From positions 372,001-436,000 of the forward strand of contig NZ_CP076457.1 in the NCBI RefSeq assembly GCF_018866325.1: a DNA stretch of 64,000 nucleotides, read 5' to 3'. The DNA is from Streptomyces sp. YPW6. Lineage in GTDB: Bacteria; Actinomycetota; Actinomycetes; Streptomycetales; Streptomycetaceae. Numbering within the stretch: the stretch's first letter is position 1; every line of letters begins with the position of its first letter. Made by a program: the position numbers and the translations under genes. The notes beneath the pieces were generated by a model that was not told the origin of the DNA, ran no database searches, and saw only the letters and a list, made by a program, of their open reading frames with translations. Positions 44,021-53,237 of this stretch are shown piece after piece.

Positions 44021-45580
44021 ATGTCCACCACTCCCCACGACAAGCCCGAGAGCCAGACCGAAGACCGGCAGGACGCCGTCGCGACCGGCAGGGCCGGCCA
44101 CAACGGCGTGCTCTTCGCCATGTGTCTGTCCCTGGTCCTCGTCGTCGCCTCCGTCTCCGCGCTCAACCTCGCCCTGCCCGACCTCGCCATCGACCTGTCG
44201 GCCACCAACAGCGAACTGACCTGGATCGCCGACGGCTACACCGTCGCCCTGGCCGCTCTCGTCCTGCCCCTCGGCGCCATCGGCGACCGGGTCGGGCGCC
44301 GCAACGTCCTCGTCGCCGGCACCGTCGTCTTCGGCACCGCCTCCCTGGCCGCTTCCTTCGCCGACTCCACGACCACGCTCATCGTCTGGCGGATCGTCAT
44401 GGGCCTGGGGGCAGCGATGATCATGCCGGGCACCCTGTCCACGATCACCGCCGCCTTCCCTCCCGAGCAGCGCGTCAAGGGCGTGGCCACCTGGTCCGGA
44501 TTCGCCGCCGCCGGAGCCATCATCGGCATGCTGGCCGCGGGGGCCCTGCTGGAGTGGTACTCCTGGCGGTCGATCTTCATCACGAGCGCCGCGGCCGCCC
44601 TCGTGTCCGCCGTCGCCGCCCTCCTCCTGGCGCCCGACACCAAGGACGAGCGCCCCTCCCCGCCCGACGTCTCCGGAGCCATCTCCACGGCTGTCGGTAT
44701 CGGCGCCCTCGTCTTCGCCATCATCGAGGGCAACGAACGGGGCTGGACGGAACCCGTCGTGATCGCCGCACTCGTGGTCACGGTGCTGGCCTTCACCGTT
44801 TACGCCTGGCTCGGACTGCGGCGTGAGCACCCCCTGCTCGATCCCGCCCTGTTCGGCATCCGCGGCTTCCGGGCCGGCGCGATCACCGTCCTCGTGCAGT
44901 TCATGGCCGTCTTCGGGTTCTTCTTCGTCGGCCTGCAGTACCTGCAGCTCATCCTCGGCTACAGCCCGCTCAAGGCCGCCGCCGCCCTCGTACCCGTCGC
45001 GGTCGTCGTCCTGCCCACCTCCCAGGCCACCCCTCACCTGGTGCGAAGGGTCGGGATGAAGCTCACCATGACCGCCGGGCTGCTCCTGCTGAGCGCCGGC
45101 CTGTTCGTCATCTCCCGACTCGACGTCGGCTCCGGCTACCTGCCGTTCCTCGGCGGACTCGTCCTGGCGGGCCTCGGCATCGGTCTGTCCGGAGCCGTGG
45201 GAACCTCCGCCATCACCGGCTCACTCGGCCGCGGCCAGCAGGGAGTCGCCTCCGCGATGAACGACACCACCCGCGAGGTCGGCTCGGCCGTCGGCATCGC
45301 CCTCATGGGCTCGATCTACGGCAGCCACTACCGCTCGAACCTGCCCGACTCCATCGACCGGCTTCCCCACGAAGCCGCCGAGGCCGCACGCGACTCCGCC
45401 GCAGCGGGCCTGCACGTCGCCGATCAACTCGGTGCCCGGGGCGCGGCCCTGGCAGACGGCGTCAAGTCCGCCTTCATGGACGGCCTGTCCGCCTCACTCG
45501 TCGCCGTCGGCGTCATCGTGCTCGCCGCCGCGATCGGCTGCCTGCTCCGGGCCCCGAAGACACCACCCACGTCGGACTGA
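44021..45580 (+). CDS. MFS transporter, DHA2 (14-helix) type
   Basis: 519 residues with about 14 helices and LPLGAIGDRVGRRNVLV as motif A. It follows the decarboxylase by 12 bp, so it is likely cotranscribed and could move aromatic acids or toxic intermediates; the family is chiefly one of drug exporters. Confidence 0.92.
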   Translation: MSTTPHDKPESQTEDRQDAVATGRAGHNGVLFAMCLSLVLVVASVSALNLALPDLAIDLSATNSELTWIADGYTVALAALVLPLGAIGDRVGRRNVLVAGTVVFGTASLAASFADSTTTLIVWRIVMGLGAAMIMPGTLSTITAAFPPEQRVKGVATWSGFAAAGAIIGMLAAGALLEWYSWRSIFITSAAAALVSAVAALLLAPDTKDERPSPPDVSGAISTAVGIGALVFAIIEGNERGWTEPVVIAALVVTVLAFTVYAWLGLRREHPLLDPALFGIRGFRAGAITVLVQFMAVFGFFFVGLQYLQLILGYSPLKAAAALVPVAVVVLPTSQATPHLVRRVGMKLTMTAGLLLLSAGLFVISRLDVGSGYLPFLGGLVLAGLGIGLSGAVGTSAITGSLGRGQQGVASAMNDTTREVGSAVGIALMGSIYGSHYRSNLPDSIDRLPHEAAEAARDSAAAGLHVADQLGARGAALADGVKSAFMDGLSASLVAVGVIVLAAAIGCLLRAPKTPPTSD

Positions 45581-45821
45581 ACTGCCCGTGGCCGGACGCC
45601 CTGCGGCCCTCCGGCGGACCGGGATCCTCGGCTCCGAACAGCGCCGCTGACTGATGCAACGACGCATCTCGGCCGCTCTCGTTCACCCGGACGGCATCAC
45701 ACGAGAGTCCGTGGACCCGTACGGCCTCCTCCCATCGACGAGCGGAAGACAGCGCGAGCCAGGAACCCCACCGCACCCCTCCCCGTCAGCCCGACCACTC
45801 GAAGGACCGCAGGTACCCGTC

Positions 45822-47336
45822 ATGCAGCACCCTCTCGACGACACGTGGACCGCCCTGATCGACGACCGGTACGCGCTGCGCCGGATGATCGGCCGCGGCG
45901 GCATGGGCGAGGTCTGGTTGGCCGACGACCTGGTTCTGCGCCGCGCGGTCGCCGTGAAGCTGCTGCACACGCAGCTCACCCTCGACGCAGTCGCCCAGAG
46001 CCGCTTCCAGCGCGAGGTCCGCGCGGCGGCCTCCCTCAACCATCCGCGCGTCGCGGCCGTTTACGACGCCGGCCGGCTCCCGACAGGACCTCCGCGTCCC
46101 TTCCTGGTCATGGAATACGTCTCCGGACACACCGCAGCCGAACGATTGAGGTCGGCCCCACCCTCGCCGCAGGAGGCGGTCGACTGGGTCGCAGGAACAC
46201 TGGAAGCACTCACCTGCGCACACGCGGCCGGGCTGGTCCACCGGGACGTCAAGCCGGCCAACGTCATGATCACCGCCGACGGGCTGGTCAAGGTCATGGA
46301 TTTCGGGATCGCCCACATCTCCGACGGACACGACAAGGGGGTGACCAGGACGGGCAGCGCGGTCGGCACCGCCGCCTATATGTCCCCCGAGCAGGCACAA
46401 GGCCGACCCCTCGATGCCCGCTCCGACCTCTACTCGACCGGGTGCATGCTCTACGAGCTCCTCACCGGCCGCCAACCCTTCACCGGGGACAGCCCGTTCG
46501 CCATCGCCTACCAGCACATGTGCGCAGACCCGCAGGCCCCCGGGGACCTCGGGGTGCAACTGCCCCCGCACGTCCAAGCGGTGCTCACCCGAGCCATGGC
46601 CAAGAACCCCGACGACCGGTTCGCCGACGCGACGGCCATGCATGAGGCTCTGGTCGCCCATCGAAGTCACGGCTTCGCGCCTCCTCAGGACACCACGCTC
46701 CCGCAAGCACCGACCTTCCCGGAGGAACCGGCGACAACGGTGCTCAGGACTCCCAAGGAGTCCCACGGTCCCCAGCGGACGGCCCTGGCAGCGTTGGCTC
46801 TTCTCGGCGCAGGCGCAGTCACCGCTGCCGTCCTCACTGCAGCTCCGGACGCGACGCATGCCATCGGTCCCGGCCCGCAGCCCTCGCCTTCCTCCTCCGC
46901 AAGCCCTTCTACCGGACCAGAGCCCTCCACCAGAGGTTCGGAAGGCACCACCCGCCCCAGCAGCGGGGCCGGCCCGATGAGCCCGCACGCATCGACGGAG
47001 CCTACGACGCCAACCGTCGTCGTCCCCGGAAACCTGGTCGGGAAGACCCTCGCACAAGCCAGCGCAGACCTTGCCGAGCTGAACCTGAACATCGCACTCA
47101 CTCCGCGCTCCAGTGGCATCGGCTCCAGCACCGTCACGGCAACCATTCCGTCTGCCGGTACGCAGTTGAGCCCCGGCGACACCGTTCTCCTCGCCACCCG
47201 GGCCGATACGGAGACACCCGCCGACGCTACTCCGACGAGTGGATCGGAAGGCAGCGGTCGCCGTGCCTCGGCGCCGCCCACGACCGCTGGCACCGACCCG
47301 GTGTTCCGCCAGCACCAACCGCCCTTCCACCACTGA
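45822..47336 (+). CDS. PASTA-domain Ser/Thr protein kinase (PknB type)
   Basis: 504 residues. Kinase (about 15-280): glycine loop IGRGGMGEVWLADD, AVKLL, HRDVKPANVMI, DFGIAHISD and AAYMSPEQAQG. One membrane helix (LAALALLGAGAVTAAVLTA) follows, then a Ser/Thr/Pro linker and one PASTA domain (VPGNLVGKTLAQASADL) outside the cell. PASTA kinases with more repeats sense peptidoglycan; one repeat is short. The ATG at 45822 fits the kinase N-terminus; the frame's longer upstream part lacks ordered sequence. Confidence 0.94.
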   Translation: MQHPLDDTWTALIDDRYALRRMIGRGGMGEVWLADDLVLRRAVAVKLLHTQLTLDAVAQSRFQREVRAAASLNHPRVAAVYDAGRLPTGPPRPFLVMEYVSGHTAAERLRSAPPSPQEAVDWVAGTLEALTCAHAAGLVHRDVKPANVMITADGLVKVMDFGIAHISDGHDKGVTRTGSAVGTAAYMSPEQAQGRPLDARSDLYSTGCMLYELLTGRQPFTGDSPFAIAYQHMCADPQAPGDLGVQLPPHVQAVLTRAMAKNPDDRFADATAMHEALVAHRSHGFAPPQDTTLPQAPTFPEEPATTVLRTPKESHGPQRTALAALALLGAGAVTAAVLTAAPDATHAIGPGPQPSPSSSASPSTGPEPSTRGSEGTTRPSSGAGPMSPHASTEPTTPTVVVPGNLVGKTLAQASADLAELNLNIALTPRSSGIGSSTVTATIPSAGTQLSPGDTVLLATRADTETPADATPTSGSEGSGRRASAPPTTAGTDPVFRQHQPPFHH

Positions 47337-47461
47337 CGGGCCGACGCCGTCGCGACCGAGCGCCATGTTCGCGACGCTTTCCCAAGGGGCGAACACATTC
47401 CATGAAAACCAACCCAACAGAAGCTCGGCACAAGGCTGAGAGGTCCCTGGAAGGGAAGAGC

Positions 47462-48178
47462 ATGAACGGACCGGAGAACAGCCGGGCGATGCGGCGCAGG
47501 CGTCGCCGGAACGGATTGATCGCGATCGCTCTGGCACTGCTCGCCGCCGGCGGCGGTGAAGTGTGGGCCACACAGCACGTGCAGGACCGCATCGCCGAAT
47601 CGGTTCGGCGGGGCATGGGCCTCGACTCCGTTCCCCTGGTACATGTGAACGGCTTTCCCGTGTCAATGCAGCTGGCTCGGAAGAAGATCACTGAGGCTGA
47701 CATCGACGCCGCGCAGGTTCCGGCCACCGTGAACGGCCGTGTCCTGATCATCCAGGATCTCGCCGTCCAACTGCACGGAGTCCACCAAGAGCAGGGGGGA
47801 CGGGAACGGGCCGACGATGCAGAGGTCACGGCGACCATCGCGTACGGAGACCTCTCGGCCTTCTACGGGGTCGCCGTCGACCGAGGGCACGGCGACGACC
47901 AATTGGAGGTGACCACCCGGGTCCCGCTGCTCGGACAGATCTCGGCCTCCACACGCATCGGCATCGCCGGCCCGAGAACCATCGGAGTCGACGACGTCCG
48001 GCTCTCCGAGAATGTGCCTCCTGCCGCACGCACCCTGCTGGAAAGCAGCTTGGAGCGCACCATGCCGCTCGACAACCTGCCCGAAGGACTCGCGATCCGG
48101 TCCGTGACCGTCACCGACCACGGAATCGTTGCCCACATGTCCGGGAATGATGTCGACCTGCAACCACGCACTGCCTAG
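47462..48178 (+). CDS. LmeA/DUF2993-like membrane-anchored protein
   Basis: 238 residues. One N-terminal helix (GLIAIALALLAAGGGEVWA) with a positively charged MRRRRRR stretch before it anchors an external domain with the DUF2993 pattern (VNGFPVSMQLARKKI and DVRLSENVPPAA). Mycobacterial LmeA acts in mannan elongation; actinobacterial homologues are mostly unstudied. The ATG has GAAGGGAAGAGC upstream. Confidence 0.83.
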   Translation: MNGPENSRAMRRRRRRNGLIAIALALLAAGGGEVWATQHVQDRIAESVRRGMGLDSVPLVHVNGFPVSMQLARKKITEADIDAAQVPATVNGRVLIIQDLAVQLHGVHQEQGGRERADDAEVTATIAYGDLSAFYGVAVDRGHGDDQLEVTTRVPLLGQISASTRIGIAGPRTIGVDDVRLSENVPPAARTLLESSLERTMPLDNLPEGLAIRSVTVTDHGIVAHMSGNDVDLQPRTA

Positions 48179-48561
48179 AAGCCGACCCCGACCGCTGTCA
48201 CGGAGTCCCCGCTGACAGCCCAGGAGCGCCGGCCGCGCGCTGGCAGGACTCGGCGGACAGCCGTACCAACTCGGTGCCCGGGTCCTGTGTCGCCCAGTCA
48301 CGCTCCGTCCGGGCCTGCCCCTCGGCATCCGCCGACAGAAGGCCGCCATCGATACCTGACGGGTTGCCGGAAGAGTCAGCAACGGGTAAGCATCGATCCC
48401 ATCGAACGCTGGGACACATGCTCAGCCGCGAGAGTTCACGCACCTCCAACCGAGCCCAGCAGACCCCCGGGGGCCAGGCACGGAACAGGATGCGGATCGA
48501 GGGTCCTGGCAGGGCGGCCGCCGATGGGAGGAGGGTCGGACAGACCACGGCTTTCCGCAGG
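48179..48561. other. Intergenic region, no feature recognised
   Basis: About 380 bp between convergent LmeA-like and pirin genes. Open frames exist but codon pattern and products look random. No hairpin with a long perfect stem was noted. Confidence 0.55.
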
Positions 48562-49527
48562 TCAGCGCACCCGCCCGCGTGGCTTCAGCGGAGTCGCGGG
48601 CAGCTCCGGTGCGGGCAGGCGGGCGCCGTCGTAGCCCTGCACCTCGCCGAACCGCGAGCCCTCCTCCCAGTCCTTTCGCGCCTGTACGATCTCCTCACCG
48701 GATCGGGCGATGAAGTTCCAGAACATCACGAGCTCCTCCTCGAACGGCTCGCCGCCCAGGAGCATCAGGCCGGCGTCGGAGACGGCGCGCAGCGGCAGTT
48801 CGGTGCGGCCGCAGCCGAGGTAGAGCATCGAACCGGGCAGTACGGGTACGCCGTCGACCTCGGCCTCGCCCGACATGGACAGGACCGCGTACTCGAAGTC
48901 GGGGTCCAGGGGCAGGCGGGTCTCGGCGCCGCCGGCCAGGGACAGGTCCGCGCCGACGATCGGCGTGTACGCCGTGCCGGGCGAGGTCGCCCCGTCCAGC
49001 TCGCCCAGGATGACGGTGGCGGACAGGCCGGGGGCGGTCACGACGGGCAGATCCGCATGGTGCTGGAAGTGCGGCTCGATGTGGCGGTGGGCGTCCGGGA
49101 GGGCCACCCAGAGCTGCGCCCCGTGCAGCAGCCGGGCGTGCTCCTTCGGACTCTCCTCTGAATGGCTGATGGCGCGGCCCGAGGTCATCAGGCCCAGCTC
49201 CCGGGGGCGTACCGTCTGCAGGCTGCCCAGACTGTCCCGGTGGAGCACCTCCCCGTCGTGCAGCCAGCTGACGGTCTGGAGGCCCATGTGCGGATGCGGC
49301 GGGACCTGCATCCCCGGCTCGTCGGCGATGTCGTCGGGGCCGTAGTGATCCACGAAGGCCCACGCGCCCACCATGCGCCGTCCGAGGTTGGGCAGGAGAC
49401 GGCGGACCTCGGTGGACTCGCCCAGCCGGACGCGGCGGGGAGCCAGAAGCTCACGCACGGGCTCGGCGACGACGAAACCCCGTCCTCCGCAGATGGAGGG
49501 CGTGGCCTGGCGATCGAGATTACTCAT
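48562..49527 (-). CDS. Pirin-family protein
   Basis: 321 residues. The cupin metal motif VPPHPHMGLQTVSWLHDGEVLHRDSLG (about 74-100, histidines and Glu; only the motif region is quoted in part) and the pirin motif RLLPNLGRRMVGAWAFVDHYG are clear. Pirins bind iron; some are quercetinases, others redox-type coregulators. The ATG at 49527 gives MSNLDRQ. Confidence 0.94.
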   Translation of the reverse strand: MSNLDRQATPSICGGRGFVVAEPVRELLAPRRVRLGESTEVRRLLPNLGRRMVGAWAFVDHYGPDDIADEPGMQVPPHPHMGLQTVSWLHDGEVLHRDSLGSLQTVRPRELGLMTSGRAISHSEESPKEHARLLHGAQLWVALPDAHRHIEPHFQHHADLPVVTAPGLSATVILGELDGATSPGTAYTPIVGADLSLAGGAETRLPLDPDFEYAVLSMSGEAEVDGVPVLPGSMLYLGCGRTELPLRAVSDAGLMLLGGEPFEEELVMFWNFIARSGEEIVQARKDWEEGSRFGEVQGYDGARLPAPELPATPLKPRGRVR

Positions 49528-49674
49528 GGCGCTCAACCTATTCCCGTAGGGGCGTGGCGGACCGGGTACCACGCCGAAGTTTAGTGGAATGTTCAACTAG
49601 TGTGCGGTGTTGTCATGGCTGAACGTACGGCGGGGCGGTCCGGAGGCGGCCCGCACCACACGAAGGAGGACAGG

Positions 49675-50040
49675 GTGAGCGAGACCGAGACCTACTACGA
49701 GTTCGGCACCGCCGCCGACCGGTGGGACCGCGCGCAGATGTTCTTCGAGGCGAAGGAGTACCTGACGGCCGCGCGCATCCTGGGCGGACTCGTCGAGGAA
49801 GCGCCGGAGCAGGTCGCGCCGCGGCTGCTGCTGGCCCGCTCCTACTACCACTCCGCCCGGCTGGGAAAGGCGGAGGGGGAACTGCGCAGGATCCTGGAGC
49901 TGGACCCGGTGGAGACGTACGCGCACCTCATGCTGGGCCGGACGCTGGAACGCCAGGGGCGCGGCGCCGAAGCGGCACCGCACCTGCGGATGGCCGCGGC
50001 CCTCGTCGGTGACTTCGGCCCCGGTGCCGAACACTCCTGA
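49675..50040 (+). CDS. Tetratricopeptide-repeat protein
   Basis: 121 residues from a GTG with AAGGAGG upstream. Three helix pairs of TPR type (RAQMFFEAKEYLTAARILGGL, VAPRLLLARSYYHSARLGKAE, VETYAHLMLGRTLERQGR, each shown only in part) suggest a small adaptor or scaffold. It is divergent from pirin and common in Streptomyces. Confidence 0.88.
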   Translation: MSETETYYEFGTAADRWDRAQMFFEAKEYLTAARILGGLVEEAPEQVAPRLLLARSYYHSARLGKAEGELRRILELDPVETYAHLMLGRTLERQGRGAEAAPHLRMAAALVGDFGPGAEHS

Positions 50041-50154
50041 GTGTTCGCGCACTTCCGCCTGCCGGGTCCGCACCCCTCGGTGCGGGCCCGGCCTCCGATG
50101 ACGCCCGGACTCCCGGGCGCACCACGCCTCGACCGGCCCTCTCGGGCTTCCGGA

Positions 50155-50271
50155 TCAGGCGCCCGGGCGGGCGTTCGCCACCCGGTCGAGCCACTCCTTC
50201 ATCAGCGCGGCCTCGGCGGTGCTCAGCCCCGCCCCGTGCTCCTTCCGCAGGAGGGCGCTCAACCGGGCCAC
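50155..50271 (-). other. Short conserved-looking ORF, possible gene remnant
   Basis: A GTG at 50271 opens a 38-residue frame (VARLSALLRKEHGAGLSTAE then MKEWLDRVANARPGA) that reads like the helical C-terminus of a real protein. No ribosome site or complete domain is visible, and the stretch upstream in the same frame is not protein-like. It may be a truncated gene remnant. The rest of 50041-50462 shows nothing. Confidence 0.3.
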
Positions 50272-50462
50272 TGCCGTAGCACCGCTACGCCCTCCGCACC
50301 TCGCCCATCCGCTGTGGGGCCACCGGCCGGACCCGCCGAGCGCACCTTCGGGTGGCGCGACGCCGCCGCGGTGAACGGCGGTCGCGGGGAAGCTCCCCCT
50401 CGGCCTGGACGGCCGGCGGCAGTCGCCTGCGCGCGAGGATCTCGGACCGCAGGGTGCACGAC

Positions 50463-50493
50463 AGAACCCGCCGGATGCTCCCCGGCGGGTTCT
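50463..50493 (-). terminator. Terminator hairpin downstream of cbtA
   Basis: AGAACCCGCCGG, loop ATGCTCC, CCGGCGGGTTCT: a perfect 12-bp stem about 35 bp beyond the CbtA stop on the minus strand. Confidence 0.75.
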
Positions 50494-50528
50494 GACGTGC
50501 AGGCCGTACGCGATCGCGTCGGTACGGC

Positions 50529-51284
50529 TCAGCTCACCGCACTCGCGGCCCGCGGTGCCGCCGCACGCCCGACGGGCGTCAGCAGCCGGTCGGTGAGGTA
50601 ACCGAAGACGATGCCGAAGGTGCTCCACAGCGTCGCCTGGACCGCCAGCGTCGAGAGCCGGAACTCCCACAGCAGGGTCGCCGGGAAGTCCTTGCCCACC
50701 TCGTCGAAGGAGGGCAGGAAGGCGTAGGCGAGACCGATCAGCAGGATGAATCCGGCGACGGCCGCGATGCTCGCGTTCCAGTTGCCCAGGCGGGGTGCGA
50801 GCCGCTTGCCGACGATGACGGCGGCGACGGCCAGCAGCACACTGAGGGCGATCATCAGGAAGAACAAGGCGGTACGCCGGCCGATGGTGTCCGGGTTGCC
50901 GACGGCGGGCGGATTCGCCGGGTACTTGAGGAACGGCACGACGTAGACCGTGAGCAGGGCGGCACCCGCGATCAGCGCCGCCGTGGCCCGGGGGCCGAAC
51001 CCGCCGATGCGGCCCAGTGCGTAGCAGAACACGAGGGCTGCGACACCGCCCGCCGCGACGCCGAAGACGAGGACGCCGGTGGCGAGTCCGCCGGTGGCCT
51101 GCATGGTGCGGCTGACCAACTCCTCGCCGCCGCCGTGGTCATGGCTGTGCGCCTCTTCGAGAGCGATGGCCGCGTCCACCTGCGACTCACCGAGGAAGTA
51201 GGCCACGACGAGCGCGAGCGCACCCGCGATCAGGCCCGCGAGCATGCCGCGCACGAGCAGGGCTCTGACAGATATGGGGTTCAC
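50529..51284 (-). CDS. cbtA: CbtA, cobalt transporter subunit
   Basis: 251 residues with five or six helices. The His-rich loop AHSHDHGGG after helix 1 and PFLKYPANPPAVGNPDTIGRR are CbtA signatures. CbtA and CbtB are thought to form a cobalt uptake system controlled by cobalamin. It lies 96 bp downstream of CbtB. Confidence 0.95.
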   Translation of the reverse strand: MNPISVRALLVRGMLAGLIAGALALVVAYFLGESQVDAAIALEEAHSHDHGGGEELVSRTMQATGGLATGVLVFGVAAGGVAALVFCYALGRIGGFGPRATAALIAGAALLTVYVVPFLKYPANPPAVGNPDTIGRRTALFFLMIALSVLLAVAAVIVGKRLAPRLGNWNASIAAVAGFILLIGLAYAFLPSFDEVGKDFPATLLWEFRLSTLAVQATLWSTFGIVFGYLTDRLLTPVGRAAAPRAASAVS

Positions 51285-51380
51285 GATGGTTTCCTGGTTT
51301 CTCTTGCTTGCCGCTGCCGGCCGCGTCCGCTGATTCCCCGGCGGACGGTCTGTCCGGCGGGGACTGGTTCCTCCGGCGTC

Positions 51381-51596
51381 TCAGTGGCAGGGGAAGCCGA
51401 GCAGGTGGCGGCCGTCGTGAACCCACTCGTGGACGCCTTCGCCCGAGATGAGTGCGGTGGCGCCCTGTTCGGCGCCGACGAAGTACAGCAGGACGAGCAT
51501 GAGAATGCCGAAGAAGACCGCCCACGGGGCAAGGGTCTTCGCCGAGATCGGAGTGATCTCGGATGTCCCCGTCGCGGAAACGGCGGACTGTGCCAT
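51381..51596 (-). CDS. cbtB: CbtB, small cobalt transporter subunit
   Basis: 71 residues with one helix (PWAVFFGILMLVLLYFVG) and the C-terminal His motif VHEWVHDGRHLLGFPCH, which probably presents cobalt. GGAGG precedes the ATG at 51596; the leader is a cobalamin riboswitch. Confidence 0.95.
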   Translation of the reverse strand: MAQSAVSATGTSEITPISAKTLAPWAVFFGILMLVLLYFVGAEQGATALISGEGVHEWVHDGRHLLGFPCH

Positions 51597-51611
51597 GGCA
51601 GAACCTCCTGT

Positions 51612-51755
51612 GGGAACACGCGTCCCTGTCGTGGTGCCTCAGACGAAGGTGCCGGGTCTGACTTCCCGCCCGGGGGCGGGTACACAGTGGCGCGACCGTG
51701 CCGGATTCTCACCGGACTTCCGTCTCACCCTCGTCATGGTCGACGTGACCATACC
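51612..51755 (-). ncRNA. Cobalamin riboswitch
   Basis: On the minus strand the leader contains GGAAGTCCGGTGAGAATCCGG, with GCCACTGTG downstream, the conserved core and B12-box region of adenosylcobalamin riboswitches. A further hairpin before the CbtB ribosome site could be the expression platform. It should reduce cobalt uptake when cobalamin is plentiful. Boundaries are approximate. Confidence 0.92.
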
Positions 51756-51860
51756 GCCTGTACGCGGGCGCCGCCATGGTCGAATGGGAGCGTCTCGGGG
51801 GACGGATGCCTTGGGGCGACAGGGCTGTGGGGCCCCTGAGGCGGCAGGGAAGGCTGGGAC

Positions 51861-52451
51861 ATGACCGTACGGGTGATGTTGATCTCACCGGCGATGAACG
51901 CGGCGCTGCGGGAGGCACGCTTCGACGGCGACTCCCCGCTGGACCGGTCCGGCCGGGCGAGCGCGCGGGCCGCCGCCGGTGCGGTGCCGTCGGGCGGGCT
52001 CGCGCTCAGCGGTCCCTCCCGCCGGTGCCGTGAGACCGCCGAGGCCCTCGGTCTGACGGCCCGGACCGAACCGGCCCTGGGCGGCTGGGACCTGGCGGGC
52101 TGGGCGGGCCGCCGCCTCGACGAGGTGGCGGCCGCCGAACCCGTGGCGGTGGCCTCCTGGCTCGGCGACCCGTCGGCGGCTCCGCACGGCGGCGAGTCGC
52201 TGTGCGACCTGGTGGCCAGGACCGGGACATGGCTGGAATCCCTCGGCGGACCGGGCGCGCCCGGCACGAGCTTCCTGGCGGTGGCGGAGGCCGCCGTCGT
52301 CCGGGCGGCGGTCGTCCACGGCCTGCGCCTGCCGGCGGAGGCCTTCTGGCGACTGGACGTCGCCCCGCTGGCCCTGACCGAACTCAGCGGGCGGTCCGGC
52401 CGCTGGAACGTGAATCTCGGACGCCCGCTCACCGCTCCCCCGGCCGGCTGA
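51861..52451 (+). CDS. Histidine-phosphatase-fold protein lacking catalytic histidines
   Basis: 196 residues aligning with the phosphoglycerate-mutase-like fold: strand 1 reads VRVMLISPAMN where LxRHG is expected, so the nucleophilic His is missing. GPSRRCRETAEAL retains the second Arg region and HGGESLCDL the conserved His/Glu loop, but the later VSHGG is VAEAAV. It is predicted catalytically dead or altered. It is divergent from the cobalamin-controlled cbtBA operon, where CobC-type phosphatases are sometimes found. Confidence 0.82.
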   Translation: MTVRVMLISPAMNAALREARFDGDSPLDRSGRASARAAAGAVPSGGLALSGPSRRCRETAEALGLTARTEPALGGWDLAGWAGRRLDEVAAAEPVAVASWLGDPSAAPHGGESLCDLVARTGTWLESLGGPGAPGTSFLAVAEAAVVRAAVVHGLRLPAEAFWRLDVAPLALTELSGRSGRWNVNLGRPLTAPPAG

Positions 52452-52520
52452 CCGCCACGGCCGGCCGTCACCGCCGGACCGGCCCTCGCATCCCACTGCT
52501 CCTCAATGGTTGACGTCACG

Positions 52521-53237
52521 TCAGGAAGCAGCCTTTTTGCGCCAGTCGGGCCGGACCAGCACCACCGTGGCGACGATGTCGTCCTCCACCCGCCAACGCC
52601 CGTGCAGCGTCGTCGGCAGGGCCGGATCGGTGAGCAGCAGGCGGGCGGCGAACGTCCCCTCGGCGACGGGGCCGCGCGGTCCGTCACCGCTGCCGGGGAC
52701 GTCAATGCGACGGAACGTCAGATCTGCTTCGACGAAGTCAAGTTCGAGCCCGGTGACGGGATACCAGGTCTTGAAGACGCTCTCCTTGGCGCTGAACAGG
52801 ACGCGGTCCCAGTGGATGTCACCCGTACCCTCCGGCAGCGGCGGACCGATCCGCTCGCGCTCGGCGGGCAGGGTCACCAACTCTCTTACGCCGGTCGGGA
52901 GCGGGGCGTGCGGCTCGGCGTCGATGCCCAGCGACAGCACGTCCGTCGCACGGGCCAGCGCGGCCGCCCGGTAGCCGGTGCAGTGGGTGAGGGCGCCGAC
53001 GATTCCCTCGGGCCACAGGGGTCTCCCCCGGTGACCGTGGAGCACGGGCGTGGGCGGCAGACCGAGTCCGGCCATGGCGCGCCGGGCACAGGCGCGGGCC
53101 GTCGCGAAGTCGTTCCTGCGCTTGGCCACGCTCTGGGCGATCAGTGCCTCCTCCTCCGGGAAGAGGGCTCCGTCCGGGACGGTCTCCGCGCGGGTGTGCG
53201 CCGAGGAGACGTCGGCGGGCAGCAGGAGGTCGATCAC
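52521..53237 (-). CDS. 4'-phosphopantetheinyl transferase
   Basis: 238 residues. Magnesium motif LGIDAEPH and FSAKESVFKTWYP (KExxxK) are those of Sfp/EntD-type enzymes, which transfer phosphopantetheine from CoA to carrier proteins of fatty-acid, polyketide or non-ribosomal systems. It starts at a GTG overlapping the phosphoesterase stop (GTGA). It could activate siderophore NRPSs located elsewhere. Confidence 0.95.
   Translation of the reverse strand: MIDLLLPADVSSAHTRAETVPDGALFPEEEALIAQSVAKRRNDFATARACARRAMAGLGLPPTPVLHGHRGRPLWPEGIVGALTHCTGYRAAALARATDVLSLGIDAEPHAPLPTGVRELVTLPAERERIGPPLPEGTGDIHWDRVLFSAKESVFKTWYPVTGLELDFVEADLTFRRIDVPGSGDGPRGPVAEGTFAARLLLTDPALPTTLHGRWRVEDDIVATVVLVRPDWRKKAAS

Noticed and set aside
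48198..48548. A 116-codon minus-strand frame in the gap before pirin
   Set aside because: No ribosome site, no recognisable fold, random composition.
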